Below are positions 22,900 to 33,921 of a DNA stretch of 64,000 nucleotides, piece after piece. How positions within the stretch are numbered: the stretch's first letter is position 1; every line of letters starts with the position of its first letter. Source of the DNA: Lonicera japonica (taxonomy: Eukaryota > Streptophyta > Magnoliopsida > Dipsacales > Caprifoliaceae); the NCBI GenBank assembly GCA_021464415.1, contig CM038467.1, forward strand, positions 51,627,309 through 51,691,308, read 5' to 3'. The notes beneath the pieces were generated by a model. It was not told where the DNA came from. It made no database searches and saw only the letters and a list, made by a program, of their open reading frames with translations. The position numbers were made by a program, and so were the translations under genes.

Positions 22900-22936
22900 T
22901 GAAGAAGAGCCCTTAGTGGCTATGATAACATAAATT

Positions 22937-25146
22937 AATCTGGTATCGGGTTCTGAAGGCTGGTGGGTGGACACTGGCGCCTCACGCCATGTCTGCTATG
23001 ATCGTGCTCTATTTAAGACCTATTCTGATGTTGTTGATAAGAAAGTGCTGTTGGGTGACTCCCATACCACTAATGTTGCTGGCTTGGGTGAAGTCGAGTT
23101 GAAGTTCACTTCTAGAAAGACTGTCATCCTTAAAGATGTTCTGCATGCTCCAGAAATTAGGAAGAATCTTGTTTCGGGATACCTCCTTAATAAAGCTGGA
23201 TTTGTTCAAAGTATTAGGGCAAATTTGTTTACTCTTACTAAGAATGGTGTATTTGTGGGGAAGGGTAATGCTTGTGATGGCATGTATAAGTTGAATGTTG
23301 ATGCTAGTAAAGTTGTTTCTAGTTCTGCTTATATGATTTGTTCATTTAATGTGTGGCATGCTAGACTTTGTCATGTTAATAAGCTCCTTATTAAGAACAT
23401 GAGTAACCTGGAAATCATCCCCCCTTTATCATTAAATGATTTCGAAAAATGTGAATTTTGTAACCAAGCAAAGATTACTAAAACACCACACCAATCTGTT
23501 TTAAGAGAAATCGAACCTTTTGAATTAATTCATTCCTATATTAGTGAATTTGATGGTGTTTTAACGAGAAATGAAAAAAGGTATTTTATTACTTTTATTG
23601 ATGATAATTCGGATTTTTCCTATGTTTACCTTATGAAAAATAAAAGTGAAGCAATTGATATGTTTAAAACATTTTCTTCAGAAATTGAAAATCAGTTTAA
23701 TAAGAAAATAAAAATATTTCTAAGTGATAGAGGAACCGAATATGATTCAACTGATTTTAAAAATCTTTATGCTTCATTTAGTATTATTCATAAGATGACT
23801 GCTCCATATTCACCTGAAATGAATGGAAAAGCCAAAAGAAAAAATAGAACTTTTGCTGAATTAATTTTTGCTACGCTACTAAATTCGGGGGCTGCCTCAC
23901 ATTGGTGGGGAGAGATTTTATTAACCATTTGTCACGTTCTTAATTAGGACCGGCAATATTTGACACGACACGCTAACTCGACACGGAGTTATCGGGTTTG
24001 GGTCAAGCATAAATGGGTTCGGGTCAATTTCGGGTCAGACACGCTTAACCCGCAAACTAAACGGGTCGTGTTCGGGTTAACCCGCTAACTCGAAATTGAC
24101 CCGCAATTAACACGATTATTATTTTTATTTTCTTTTACAGCTATATATATATATTTTTATTTTGCCATCTTTCTTGTACAATTATATTCTTATTTGGAGT
24201 ATTGGTAGTAGATGATAGTTATTATGTTTGTAATGATGGAAAAAGTACTAATTTTTTATGTTTATGCTTCGGTGATGGAATGCTATATATTTTGACTCTA
24301 GATTATTAATATTGAATTTTGGTATTGGGTGATACTTATTAAAAATTTAAAATTATTATAAAACAAGTTAATTCTTTTTACATGAGACTTAATTGTCATT
24401 ATAATCTTAAAAGGTTAATCGTGTCGTGTCGAGTTGCAGATTTAACATGAGCTATTTATTAAACGGGTTAGTCGGGTCGTGTCGTGTAACCTTTAAAATA
24501 AACAGGTCGTGTTCGAGTTAATATAAATGACACGATTAGTTAAACAGGTCGTGTTCGGGTTGACACTAATACTGTAATACTTGTGTGTTGATACGACCCG
24601 AACACGACACGCGAACCCGAATTGCCAGCCCTATTCTTAATATGGTGCCTAAGATTAAATCCAATTTATCTCCATATGAGATTTTGTATAATAAAAGGCC
24701 TAATATTTCTTATTTACGTGTTTGGGGCTGCATTTCTTACGTGTGTATTCCTGATCCAAAAAGATCTAAGCTTGCTTGTAGAGCTTATGAATGTGTTTTT
24801 ATTGGATATGCAATTAATAGTAAGGCCTATAGATTTTATGATTTGAAAAATAATGTTATTATTGAATCGAATGATGTAGATTTTTATGAAGATAAATTCC
24901 TTTTTAAAATGAGGAATAGTGGGGGTAGCTCATTACCTTCTAGCTCTACCTTAGCTGCCAGTACCATGGACAATGATACATCCATTGAACCTATGAAAAG
25001 TAAAAGAGCTAGGTCTACTAAAGACTTTGGGCATGATTTTTATGCATACAATTTAGAAGATGATCCATCCACTATTCAAGAAGCCTTATCTTCTTTAGAT
25101 GCTGACCTTTGGCAAGAAGCCATTAACGATGAAATGGATTCCTTAT
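22937..25146 (+). pseudogene. Copia-1 protease and integrase (split by hAT MITE)
   Basis: Protease starts with GWWVDTGASRHVC (about 22960), so the DTGA catalytic triad is intact. The GAG-pre-integrase HHCC domain follows (WHARLCHVN, CEFCNQAK), then the integrase core. Of the D,D-E triad, the first Asp is replaced by Tyr (IHSYISE, about 23530), the second is present (LSDRGTEYDS, about 23725), and the Glu is Lys (NGKAKRKNR, about 23830). After CHVLN the hAT MITE at 23945-24633 interrupts; coding resumes at MVPKIKSNLSPYEIL and runs through the C-terminal domain (RVWGCISYVCIPDPKR, SNDVDFYEDKF) to a stop at 25147. It is dead on several counts. Confidence 0.85.
23945..24633. mobile_element. hAT-type MITE with exact 8-bp target duplication
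   Basis: Ends are TAGGACCGGCAAT (23945) and ATTGCCAGCCCTA (24633), imperfect inverted repeats that continue through GACACGACACG-like and GGGTCGTGT-like blocks. The octamer TTCTTAAT flanks both sides (23937-23944, 24634-24641). The element is rich in CGGGTC/CGTGTC repeats at both ends and AT-rich in the middle (24110-24420). It has no coding capacity. Its insertion lies inside the copia integrase reading frame. Confidence 0.95.
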
Positions 25147-26105
25147 AATCGAATAGAACTTGGCACCTAGTAGACCTTCCTCCTGGTTTTAAAGCCATAG
25201 GTTGTAAGTGGATACTTAAAAAGAAATTGAAACCTGATGGCACCGTTGATAAATACAAAGCACGTTTAGTTGCCAAGGGTTATAGACAATGTGAAAATGT
25301 AGATTTCTTTGATATTTATTCTCCTGTGACTAGAATAACATCTATACGTGTATTGATTGCCCTAGCTGCATTGAATGATCTTGTTGTACATCAAATGGAT
25401 GTTAAAATCGCCTTTTTGAATGGGGAATTATAAAAGGAAATTTACATGGAACAACCTGAAGGGTTCATTGTTACAAGCCAAGAACAAAAATTTTGCAAAT
25501 TAGATAAATCCCTTTATGGTTTGAAACAGGCGCCTAAGCAATGGCATGAGAAATTTGATAAATTGCTTATATCAAATGGATTTAGAATTAATGAAAGTGA
25601 TAAATGTATTTATTATAAGACTGAGAATAATGCATGCACTATTATATGCTTATGTGTTGATGACTTGCTTATCTTTGGTAATAATATCCATATTATTAAT
25701 AATGTGAAATTCATGCTATGTGCTAATTTTGATATGAAGGATTTGGGAGAAGCCAATGTAATTTTGGGGATTAAAATTACTAGGACAAAAAATGGACTTT
25801 CTTTGGGTCAATCTTACTACATTGAGAAGATTCTAAAGAAATATAATTACTTAGACTGTAAACTAGCATGTACTCCATATGATCCTAGTGTGCAGTTGTT
25901 TAAGAGCACTAGAGACAGTGTTAAACAAACTAAGTATGGCGAGCATCATTACTAGCCTTCGATATGCTACTAATTGCACTAGGCCTGATATTGCATTTAC
26001 AGTGGGGGTACTTTGTAGGTTTACTAGCAGTCCTAGTATGGAGCATTGGCATGCTGTTGAGAGGGTCATGCGTTATCTAGAAAGAACCATGAACCTAAAG
26101 TTACT
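25147..26105 (+). pseudogene. Copia-1 reverse transcriptase and truncated RNase H
   Basis: After the stop at 25147 the RVT_2 domain reads SNRTWHLVDLPPGFKAIGCK, YKARLVAKGYRQ, VHQMDVKIAFLNGEL, a second stop near 25432, then KEIYMEQPEGF, LDKSLYGLKQAPKQWHEKFD, and the catalytic box CVDDLLIFG (about 25650), where Cys replaces the usual Tyr of YVDD but both Asp remain. A frame change near 25930 precedes ATNCTRPDIAFTVGVLCRFT and ERVMRYLERTMNLKL; RNase H should continue but the element stops here. Family function is cDNA synthesis in the particle; this copy is inactive. Confidence 0.85.
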
Positions 26106-28000
26106 AGCAATCTATTTATAGGGAAATATCTACCAAAAATGCTCCAAAAGAAGCTAGTCGCAGGGGGTGCGGCTGGGACGTGCGGTTGGTACGTGTGGCT
26201 GGGGCGTGCGGCTAGGGCCTGCGGTTGGGTACTAACCGTACGGTTGGCAGGCTGCAGCTGGTTCTCGAAAAAAACACAAAAATATCTAAAAAAACTCAAT
26301 TTTCTAACGGGGCGCTGCCCCGCACCCCGCGACTTGACTAGGTAGGTCGATCCCCGTCCTAATAAGGGAAGAGGCAACATCAGTCGAATCGGACTCTTGA
26401 CAAAGTTAGAGTCTTTCCTAGTAGTCTTCTATATGCATGATGACTCAAGACCTAATGTGAAAATGCTTATTTTATGAAATACCAATGTTCACACAAGAGT
26501 CGTGAATTGGGGTGCTCACACTAGTCGTCGAGCAAAGCTAATAGAAATCTAAGAAATTAAAATAACTAATCCTAGCTCTGTTTCGCGGAGACGCGATTGC
26601 ACGTGGCACGTGCAACAAGCCTTTTAAACCCTATGGTTCCCCCAAGAGGACGAGTGAAGTCTCTTGATGGTTTGCAGTGAATATACCAAAAAATTCAAAT
26701 GCAACGGTTCTTATTAAAATTTATTCCCCTTTTTTCACCAAATGTAAATAACTCAACAAAGATATCAAAACACCTGTATGCTAAGCAATGCGATACACAT
26801 GCAATATTAAAGTTCTTAATCTAGCAAGATTAATAAGAATATTTCTTTTTCTCCAATCTCATTGCGTGTGTGAATTGACAACAACATAACATCATTGATA
26901 TCCAAATAGGAAAAAACTTTCAAATCCCATCCAAACTATGCTTTGACTCAACTCCTTACATGGTATACACTCCACAAATGAAACACTCAAGAATATGGTG
27001 CACATGCTCTCATTACATGTGGGCTATAAAGAGTAAATGTATTCAAATTCAAATGCCTCTCACATATATATATATATATGAAAAACGCTATAAATGAAAG
27101 AATAAGAGTCTCATGAAAAGATAAATCCCACTAGAAAGGTGAAATGCATAATTGGATTCTCTCTACCACTCTCACATCAAAACCATATTCCAAAGGATTT
27201 TTAGGACTTTTTCGGGTTGTAATGTAAGGCTTAGAGTGATGGCTAATCAAATAAAGTGGTATAAAAGGATTCAGAGATCTAAGAAACATATTGAGATGTA
27301 TAAAATTAAAATTTCAGGCTAAACTTAATTTTATTTGAGTTTTTTTTTCTTTCATTATTTTCCTTTTTCTCATCACTGATTTTTTTATATTTTAGGCTCT
27401 CTTTTCACTAATGACTGTATGTAAAAATAACATCTTAAACATTCGTATATAAAAGGTAGGCTATATAAATATGGTTTGTACTCCTATTTGGAGTAGGGTC
27501 AGGATATTGGGTTCTGAAAGATAGGCTTATATATAAGGCTCAAAAAGGTTGACTAGTGGTATATATTTCAAGGTGGGATTCGGCTAAATGTAGGCTGTCA
27601 AAGATGGCCTAAGTCACTTCATAAGGTTTATAGTTCTTCAGTTTAAATAATATTAAGAATCCTTAAGAGAATTGCATTTCATGGACATACCTTTCTAGTG
27701 TTCAATCAAGGCGAAAAATAATGAGACTACTCAACGAGATACGCTTTTCAAAAATTAAGAGTTAATGTAAAAACCATTAAATAAGAAGCTTGGCTCAAAT
27801 ACTCATGGGTTATTTAGTCTCCACATTTATGTTTTTTGGGAATTTTTAGTTATGCTCACTCTTCCATCTATTCATGCATAAGTTGTCATATGTGCTCAAA
27901 TATAATGATGATTGAAAATCATGAAATTTCTCTTAATAATGATAGTAGGAGAACTAGGCGTGCACATGTAAAGTATTAAGACAAATGTGTCATCGTTAGC
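26106..28000. other. Non-coding stretch between copia-1 and Athila coding region
   Basis: No gene is supported. 26130-26260 is GC-rich with loosely repeated GGGGCGTGCGGCTGGG-like units, and 26307-26322 contains the hairpin GGGGCGCTGCCCC. 26340-28000 is probably Athila 3' non-coding sequence in minus orientation, since such elements have a long tail after integrase, but no 3' LTR matching 33922-39005 can be found, and the junction at about 26105 looks like a deletion or nested-insertion breakpoint. Confidence 0.5.
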
Positions 28001-28329
28001 ACACTGGCTATACAAAGGGAAACTTCAAATAAATCCCTTCCCCCAAAGAAAAATTGAAAAATTTTGTTCAATTTCTAACAAAGTGTAACATGAGAAATGC
28101 ATGGAATGATAAGGCAAATAAATCCCTCCCCCCAACTTAAATTTTACATTGTCCTCAATGTATAAAGACAAGTAAATAAGAAAAGGTAAGATATCACCTG
28201 GTGACAATGAAGTGCAATGAGAAAGATAAACCTGCACTTTTGTTAGAGAAAGAACAAAGAAAAGCAAAATAGAAATCCAAATATAATATTATACACAATA
28301 ATATACAATAATCATAGCCTCAAAAATCA

Positions 28330-29741
28330 ATCCCCGTAAATGGATTCTCCAGAAGCATAACTTTAACTTCTGAGTTTTCAAACTCCAAAAATGGTTTTAA
28401 ACGATGGCCATTCACTTTAAATACACTACCATCTTTTGGATTCTGAATCTCAACGGCCCCGTGAGGATAAACCTACTGGACTATGAATGGACAGGACCAT
28501 TTAGATTTTAACTTACCTAGGAACAGATGTAAACGAGAATTATGAAGAAGGACTTTCTGGCCAGGGTGAAACGATTTTCGAAGAATCTTCTGATCATGTA
28601 CCCTTTTCATTATTTCTTTGTATGACTTGGCACAGTCATAAGCATCATTCCTTATCTTTTCTAGCTCAGCCACTTGGAGCTTCCTATGGGTTCTTGCCTG
28701 GTCAATATCAAAATTACGTAGTCTAATAGCCCAAAAAGCTTTATGTTCCAACTCAATAGGCAGGTGACATGCCTTGCCATAAACTAAGCAGTAGGGAGAC
28801 ATTCCAATGGGAGTCTTGTATGTAGTACGGTATGCCCACAGAGCATCTGTCAATTGGACTGACCAATCTTTTCTATTAGGATTTACTGTCTTTTCCAAGA
28901 TATGCTTGATCTCCCTATTTGAAATTTCAGCCTGTTCACTAGTTTATGGATGGTACGCAGTTGACACTTTATGGATCACTCAGTACTTTTTCATTAGACT
29001 TTCAAATGGTCTATTGCAAAAGTGTAACCCCCCATCACTAATGATAGTGCGAGGTGTACCAAAACATGCAATAATATGTTCTTTCAAAAATCGGACCACC
29101 ACTTTGTGGTCATTTGTTCAGCACGCAGTTACCTCAACCCATTTTGAGACATAGTCAACGGCTATTAAGATGTAGAGATTGCCAAACGAGTTAGGAAAGA
29201 GTCCCATAAAGTCTATCCCCCACACATCAAAGATCTTCACTATTAAAATGGGATTAAAGGGCATCATACTTTGGCGTGTAAGACTTCCTAACTTTTGACA
29301 TCTCTTAGAGGCTACACAATAAGCATGTGCATTTCAAAACAATAAAGGCCAATAAAATCCACACTATAAAACCTTAGCAGCGGTTTTCTTTCCACTAAAA
29401 TGGCCTCCACATGGTTGATCATGGCAAAAGGAAAGAATTTTCATTTGATTTTCCTCATGAATACATCTCCTAATTACCTGATCTAGACAGTACTTGAAGA
29501 GATAGGGATCATCCCAATAAAAGTACTTCACCACAAACAAAAATTTGTACTTATCTTGCTTTGACCAATGATTTGGTATTTCACGAGTGACAAGATAATT
29601 TACAATGTTCGCATACCAAGGTGACTGAAAAATTTGCATTAGCTGCTCATCGGGGAATGTTTTAGCTATGGGCACTGAATCACTAGAGAATTCAACTATG
29701 AGCCTGGACAGGTGATCTGCTACAACATTCTCAGTTCTTTT
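28330..29741 (-). pseudogene. Athila integrase
   Basis: In sense direction the segment reads ENVVADHLSRL (end of RNase H), the H2C2 zinc-binding domain (HDQPCGGHFSGKKTAAKVL, then a Cys pair), and the core: [14 protein letters not shown] carries the first catalytic Asp, TIISDGGLHFCN the second, and [19 protein letters not shown] the Glu. The C-terminal part ([37 protein letters not shown]) is well kept at 28473-28898, ending in a stop before [19 protein letters not shown] near 28440. At least five stops break 28900-29370, though all three catalytic residues remain readable. Confidence 0.85.
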
Positions 29742-30281
29742 CTAATCTTTAATCTCCAAATCAAACTTTTGTAGCAACAAGACCCACCGAATCAATCGCG
29801 ACTTTGCATCTTTCTTAGAAAGTAAGTATTTTAAAGCGGCGAGATCTGAATAAATAAGGACTTTTGATCCTAAGAGATAGGACCTAAACTTATCCAGAGC
29901 AAAAACGACTGTTAATAACTCATTCTCTGTGGTGGAATAATGGAGTTGAGCATCGTTTAAAGTTCTGCTTGTATAGTAAATTACAAGAGGGACTTTATCG
30001 ATTCTTTGACCTAAAACAGCCCCAACCGCATAATCAGATGCATCATACATGATCTCGAATAGAAGATTCTAGTCAGGGGACCGAATGATAGGTGCGGAGG
30101 TCAGAGCAGATTTTAATGTTTCAAAGGCTTTTAGGCATGTTTCATTAAACACAAATGGGGCGTCTTTAGAAAGAAGACTGCATAGAGGTCTAGCAATCTT
30201 GCTAAAATCCTTGATAAAACGCCTACAAAATCCAGCATGGCCTAAGAATGAACGAATCTCTTTAACTGTTCGCGGGGGCAA
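29742..30281 (-). pseudogene. Athila RT connection and RNase H
   Basis: 30281-30069 encodes the post-RT thumb/connection (VKEIRSFLGHAGFCRRFIKD, ARPLCSLLSKDAPFVF). After a stop at 30069 the RNase H begins [16 protein letters not shown], with the first catalytic Asp, and continues [20 protein letters not shown] (catalytic Glu) and [19 protein letters not shown]. It would remove the RNA template during cDNA synthesis. The catalytic residues look intact; the lesions are stops at both ends and a frame change at 30281-30293. Confidence 0.85.
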
Positions 30282-30292
30282 TAAGTTAGAGA

Positions 30293-31555
30293 TTAATCAA
30301 CCTTAGCCTTGTCCACTTCAATTCCCTTTGCAGAGATGATGTGCCCAAGAACAATTCCTCTTTGTACCATAAAATGGCATTTTTCCCAGTTAAGCACGAG
30401 ATTCTTCTCTTCACACCTCTCTAAAACTAGAGCTAGGTGTTCCAAGCATTTTTCAAACGAAGACCCTAAGACAGAAAAATCATCCATGAAGAGCTCTAAA
30501 AATCGCTCTGCCATGTCAAAAAAGATGGAGATCATACACCGCTGAAAAGTGGCAGGTGCATTGCATAGCCCGAAAGGCATGCGTCGGTAGGCGAATGTAC
30601 CAAAAGGACAAGTGAATGTCGTCTTTTCTTGATCAACTGGGTCAACTGGAATCTGGCTATAGCCGGAGTAACCATCCAGAAAGCAATAGTAAGCATGACT
30701 GGCTAACCGTTCCAACATTTGATCAATGTAAGGAAGGGGAAAGTGATCCTTCCTCGTCATTGAGTTCAATTTTTGGTAGTCAATACAAACACGCCATTCC
30801 GTCTGGACACGAGATGGAACTAACTCGTTATGCTCATCTGCTACCACTATAATTCTCGATTTCTTGGGAACGACTTGCAGAGGGCTTACCCACTCACTAT
30901 CAGATATTGGGTAGATAATATCCGCGTCTAAAAGCTTGAGTACCTCAGCCCTAACTACTTCTTTCATTACCAGATTAAGCCTTCTTTGTGGTTCACGAGA
31001 GGGTTTTAAGTTCTCCTCCAAGTAAATCTTGTGCATTACAACTGACAGGCTAATCCCTTTCAAATCTATGATTGACCAGCCTATAGCTTCCTTATGCTTC
31101 TGAAGGATTTCAAGCAGTTGCTTTTCTTGAGCATTATTAAGGTCAGAAGCTATAATAACCGGCAAAGATTCTGCTGGACCGAGAAAGGCATATTTTAGAT
31201 TATCAGGTAAAGGCCTCAGGTCCAGCTTTGGTGGTTCATCGATGGAAGGAGGTCGAGGAGTTGATGAAAGATTGAGAGGCTCTGGTTTTGGTTGAAAAGA
31301 TTGTGTACCCATGACAGGTACTGAATCCAAGAGCGCATTGACTTTCTCTATTGATTCATCTATGTCGAAATCGCAACCAAAATACGATAAACAAGCCTCT
31401 AATGGGTCCTCTTTGTACATTTGCAGAAATGATTCCTCTACTAGACTATTAATCAAGTGAACTTGACCAACATCATCATCATTAGTGTTTATAGAGGTTT
31501 TGCTAATGTCAAAGACATTTAGCTCAGCGGTGATGTTCCCAAAAGAAATTTTCAT
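30293..31555 (-). pseudogene. Athila reverse transcriptase, longest open segment
   Basis: A 420-codon open segment. The first half is the protease-RT linker (PLDACLSYFGCDFDID-like text, then LDLRPLPDNLKYAFLGPAES, LPVIIASDLNNAQEKQLLEI). RT follows with SEWVSPLQVVPKKS, WRVCIDYQKLNSMTRKDHFP, the first catalytic Asp in YYCFLDGYSGYSQI, MPFGLCNAPATFQRCM and the catalytic box LELFMDDFSVLG (about 30475-30505), a normal variant of YxDD. It ends in a stop at 30293 after GIEVDKAKVD. This domain alone looks biochemically intact, but it is uncoupled from gag, protease and integrase. Confidence 0.9.
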
Positions 31556-32308
31556 TACTACATTTCTGCAATTGATTAGGGCGTTAGAAGTAGTAAGGAA
31601 TGATCACCCTAGAATCACAGGAATATGGCCTTTAATGTTCTTAACAGGTTCAGTGTCAAGGACAACAAAGTCCACTAGAAAGTAGAAAGTGTCTACCTTT
31701 ATCAGAACATCTTCAATGACTCCCCTTAGAATTTTTACTGATCGATTAACAAGTTGGATTGTCATTGGAGTCGGCTTCAACTCTCCTAAGTGTAACTGCA
31801 CATACATATAATATGGCAGTAGATTTACACTGGCCCCTAGATCTACTAAAGCTCGCTCAATATGATTATCCCCAATCTTGCAGGAGATTGTTGGACAGCC
31901 AGGGTCCCTATACTTAATAGGGATTCTGTATTGAATTATGGAGCTCTCTTGTTCAGCCAAAAATGCCTTTTTTGGAACATTTTTTCTCCTCTTTTGAGTG
32001 ATTAAGTCTTTGAGGAACTTAGCATAAGAAGGTACTTGCTTTATTGCATCAAGTAATGGGATGTTTATCTGGACTTGCTTAAACACCTCTAAAATTTCTT
32101 TAAATTGTGTACTTTTCTTATTGTCTTTAAGCCTATGAGGAAATAGGGCTTTAGGAACAAAAGTCCTACTCGAGGTATCTTCAATTACTTGCTTAGCAAA
32201 AGAAGATTGGTTCATAACTTGAGGTGTAGGAGCAACCTCAGTTGGAATTTGCTCTTGTTCTTTCTCTTCCTCCTCGCTCTCTGGCAAACTCACTTTATTG
32301 TCAACCAC
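31556..32308 (-). pseudogene. Athila protease region
   Basis: Encodes an acidic N-terminal part (SLPESEEEEKEQEQ), the conserved RLKDNKKSTQFKEILEVFKQ block, VPSYAKFLKDLITQKRRKN, and the aspartic protease core HIERALVDLGASVNLLPYYM (about 31830-31870) with its catalytic Asp. Text up to HIPVILG is open; a stop at 31604-31606 interrupts before SFLTTSNALINCRN, which leads in frame into the RT segment. The protease would process the polyprotein in the particle. Confidence 0.85.
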
Positions 32309-32702
32309 CTTTCCCGATCTAAGTGTGGTGATGGCTTGGACTTGCCAATGTGTTCGGGATTAGTTGACTCAGAAATTTTCCTTTCTCTCTTTCACCCAAT
32401 TAACTCGCCACTTGACCCATTTGATTCTATAGCCTGATGATAGCTTGAGTGTGCATAAGGCCATTATTTTTGACTTCTTGCAAAAGCAGGCTTGAAGTCT
32501 GATTGCTTTGGGTTGTCACTTGGATAAATTGTTTGAGAGTGTCCTCCAAAGATGAGAATTATGTTAGAGTGACATGGGATGATAGAGTAGGTGGAGTAGG
32601 TTGGAATGGTGGATAGGAATTTACATGAGGACAGAAACCAGGGGGTGGCTACTGTCGTGGAACATTAGATGATGAGGAACCCATATTGGACATGGGCTGA
32701 CC

Positions 32703-33697
32703 TTATGACCATGAAAAATTTGGATGGTTTCTCCAACCTGGATTGTATGTATCTGTGAATGGACTATTGAATTGCTTCTTATAGTCACTCATCGCATTTA
32801 CTTGTTGTGGCGCAAATTCAGAGAATCCTACCATAGAAGGACAAGTTTGCGACGTGTGCATAGGGCTAGCACACACAGAACATCCTTCAGCTTGAACTTG
32901 GTTGACGGAATTACCGTCCAGTTGCATTGTTAGCGCTTCAAGTTTTTCGAGAGACTATCTAACTGCCTTCTAGTCTATACACCTTCGGTCAATTTATAGA
33001 TGCCTTCCCTCTTCTTGTTTTGAGATGAATAATTTTTTTAGAAGAGAAATCCCATTACTGAGAGCTCTCGGAAAGATTCTCGAGAAAATTATAAGCTTGA
33101 TCTTCAGTGAGACTAAGAAAAGTACCACTAATCATTGACTCAATCATATTTCGATTAGTTTGAGTCAATCCATTGTAAAAGAATTGTACTAATCTCCATG
33201 TCTCAAAACCGTAGTGTAGACATCTGAGAAGTAGGTCCTTAAATCTTTCCCAAGACTCAAAGAATTTTTCATGATCTTCTTGACAAAAATTAGATATCTG
33301 TCTTCAAAGTTCATTTGTTTTTGACATGGGAAAAAATTTAGTAAGAAATTTGGAAACCAAAGTTTCCCAATTATTAATGGACCTAGAAGGTAATGAATTG
33401 AGCCACGCCTTTGCTTTTCCTTTTAGGGAAAAAGGAAATAAACGTAAACAAACTGACTCATTTGAAAATTTTTGAAACTTAAAAGTAGCGCAAATTTCTA
33501 GAAAATCCTTAATATGGAAATAAGGATCTTCTTGATCGATTCCATGAAAAATAGGAAGAACTTGCATCACTTGCGGTTTAAGTTCGAAATGATTAGCGGT
33601 GGTGGAAGGTAAAACGTACTATACATGAAGGTGGGTTGGTAGTGACAGGAGAGAAAAGCTCCCTTAAAGTCTTCGTCTCTTCTTGTTCATCAGCCAT
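32703..33697 (-). pseudogene. Athila gag
   Basis: From MADEQEETKTLRELFSPVTT at 33697 the frame shifts near 33590, then reads VLPIFHGIDQEDPYFHIKDF, the gag capsid hallmark LRLFPFSLKGKAKAWLNSLP and WETLVSKFLTKFFPMSKTNE, then a stop at about 33304. The second half (WERFKDLLLRCLHYGFETWR, FYNGLTQTNRNMIESM) lies at 33100-33300 in broken frames. A CCHC-type knuckle, CSVCASPMHTSQTC, is at about 32860-32900. 32309-32700 continues as a low-complexity, broken linker to the protease. Confidence 0.8.
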
Positions 33698-33894
33698 TGT
33701 TCTTATCTTAAACAAAGGATTAAGTTCTAAGTTCTCTATCATATTTAATCTCTTAATACCATGCTTCCAAACAATACTCATACACTACTATACTCCTAAG
33801 GGGTATTTTTTTTTCTTTGTTTTTTTTTTAAATAAAAATGAACTAGTAGAAAGAAATAATCTAAATTAGTAAAATGGTGGGACGACTTATCAAG

Positions 33895-33912
33895 TCCCCG
33901 GCAACGGCGCCA
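33895..33912 (-). other. Primer-binding site for tRNA-Asp
   Basis: The minus strand reads TGGCGCCGTTGCCGGGGA, the exact 18-nt complement of the 3' end (including CCA) of plant tRNA-Asp(GUC) as I know it. It lies 9 nt inside the end of the LTR (GATGCA at 33922). It marks where minus-strand DNA synthesis starts. Confidence 0.92.
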
Positions 33913-33921
33913 AAAACTTGT

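Larger units (their letters stand above)
21847..22932 (+). pseudogene. Copia-1 gag
   Basis: The frame opens with METVENQSATTGNLK, meets a stop at 21892, then encodes the UBN2/gag-type domain: PFKFGGLHFRRWKQKLFFYL, later LILNVLCDKLYDVYLPCKSA and AKEIWDSLQKKYDTEEAG. More stops lie at 22222 and 22357. A Asn/Gln-rich linker, extended by a trinucleotide repeat, leads to a CCHC zinc knuckle near 22822-22865 (CYHCGKPSHMARNYRNK) whose last cysteine is tyrosine. Gag would make the particle shell and bind RNA; this copy cannot. Confidence 0.8.
20998..26105 (+). mobile_element. Ty1/copia retrotransposon (copia-1), decayed and 3'-truncated
   Basis: Gag, zinc knuckle, protease, integrase and RT occur in that order on the plus strand, the copia arrangement (integrase before RT). 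The presumed 5' LTR starts TGTTGGAGCAAGTG at 20998; its inner end, somewhere before the gag start at 21847, and the primer site are not clear to me. At least four in-frame stops (21892, 22222, 22357, 25147 and 25432 region), a duplicated knuckle, and a 689-bp hAT insertion in integrase disable it. Sequence ends abruptly at about 26105 inside RNase H; the 3' LTR is missing. Confidence 0.85.
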
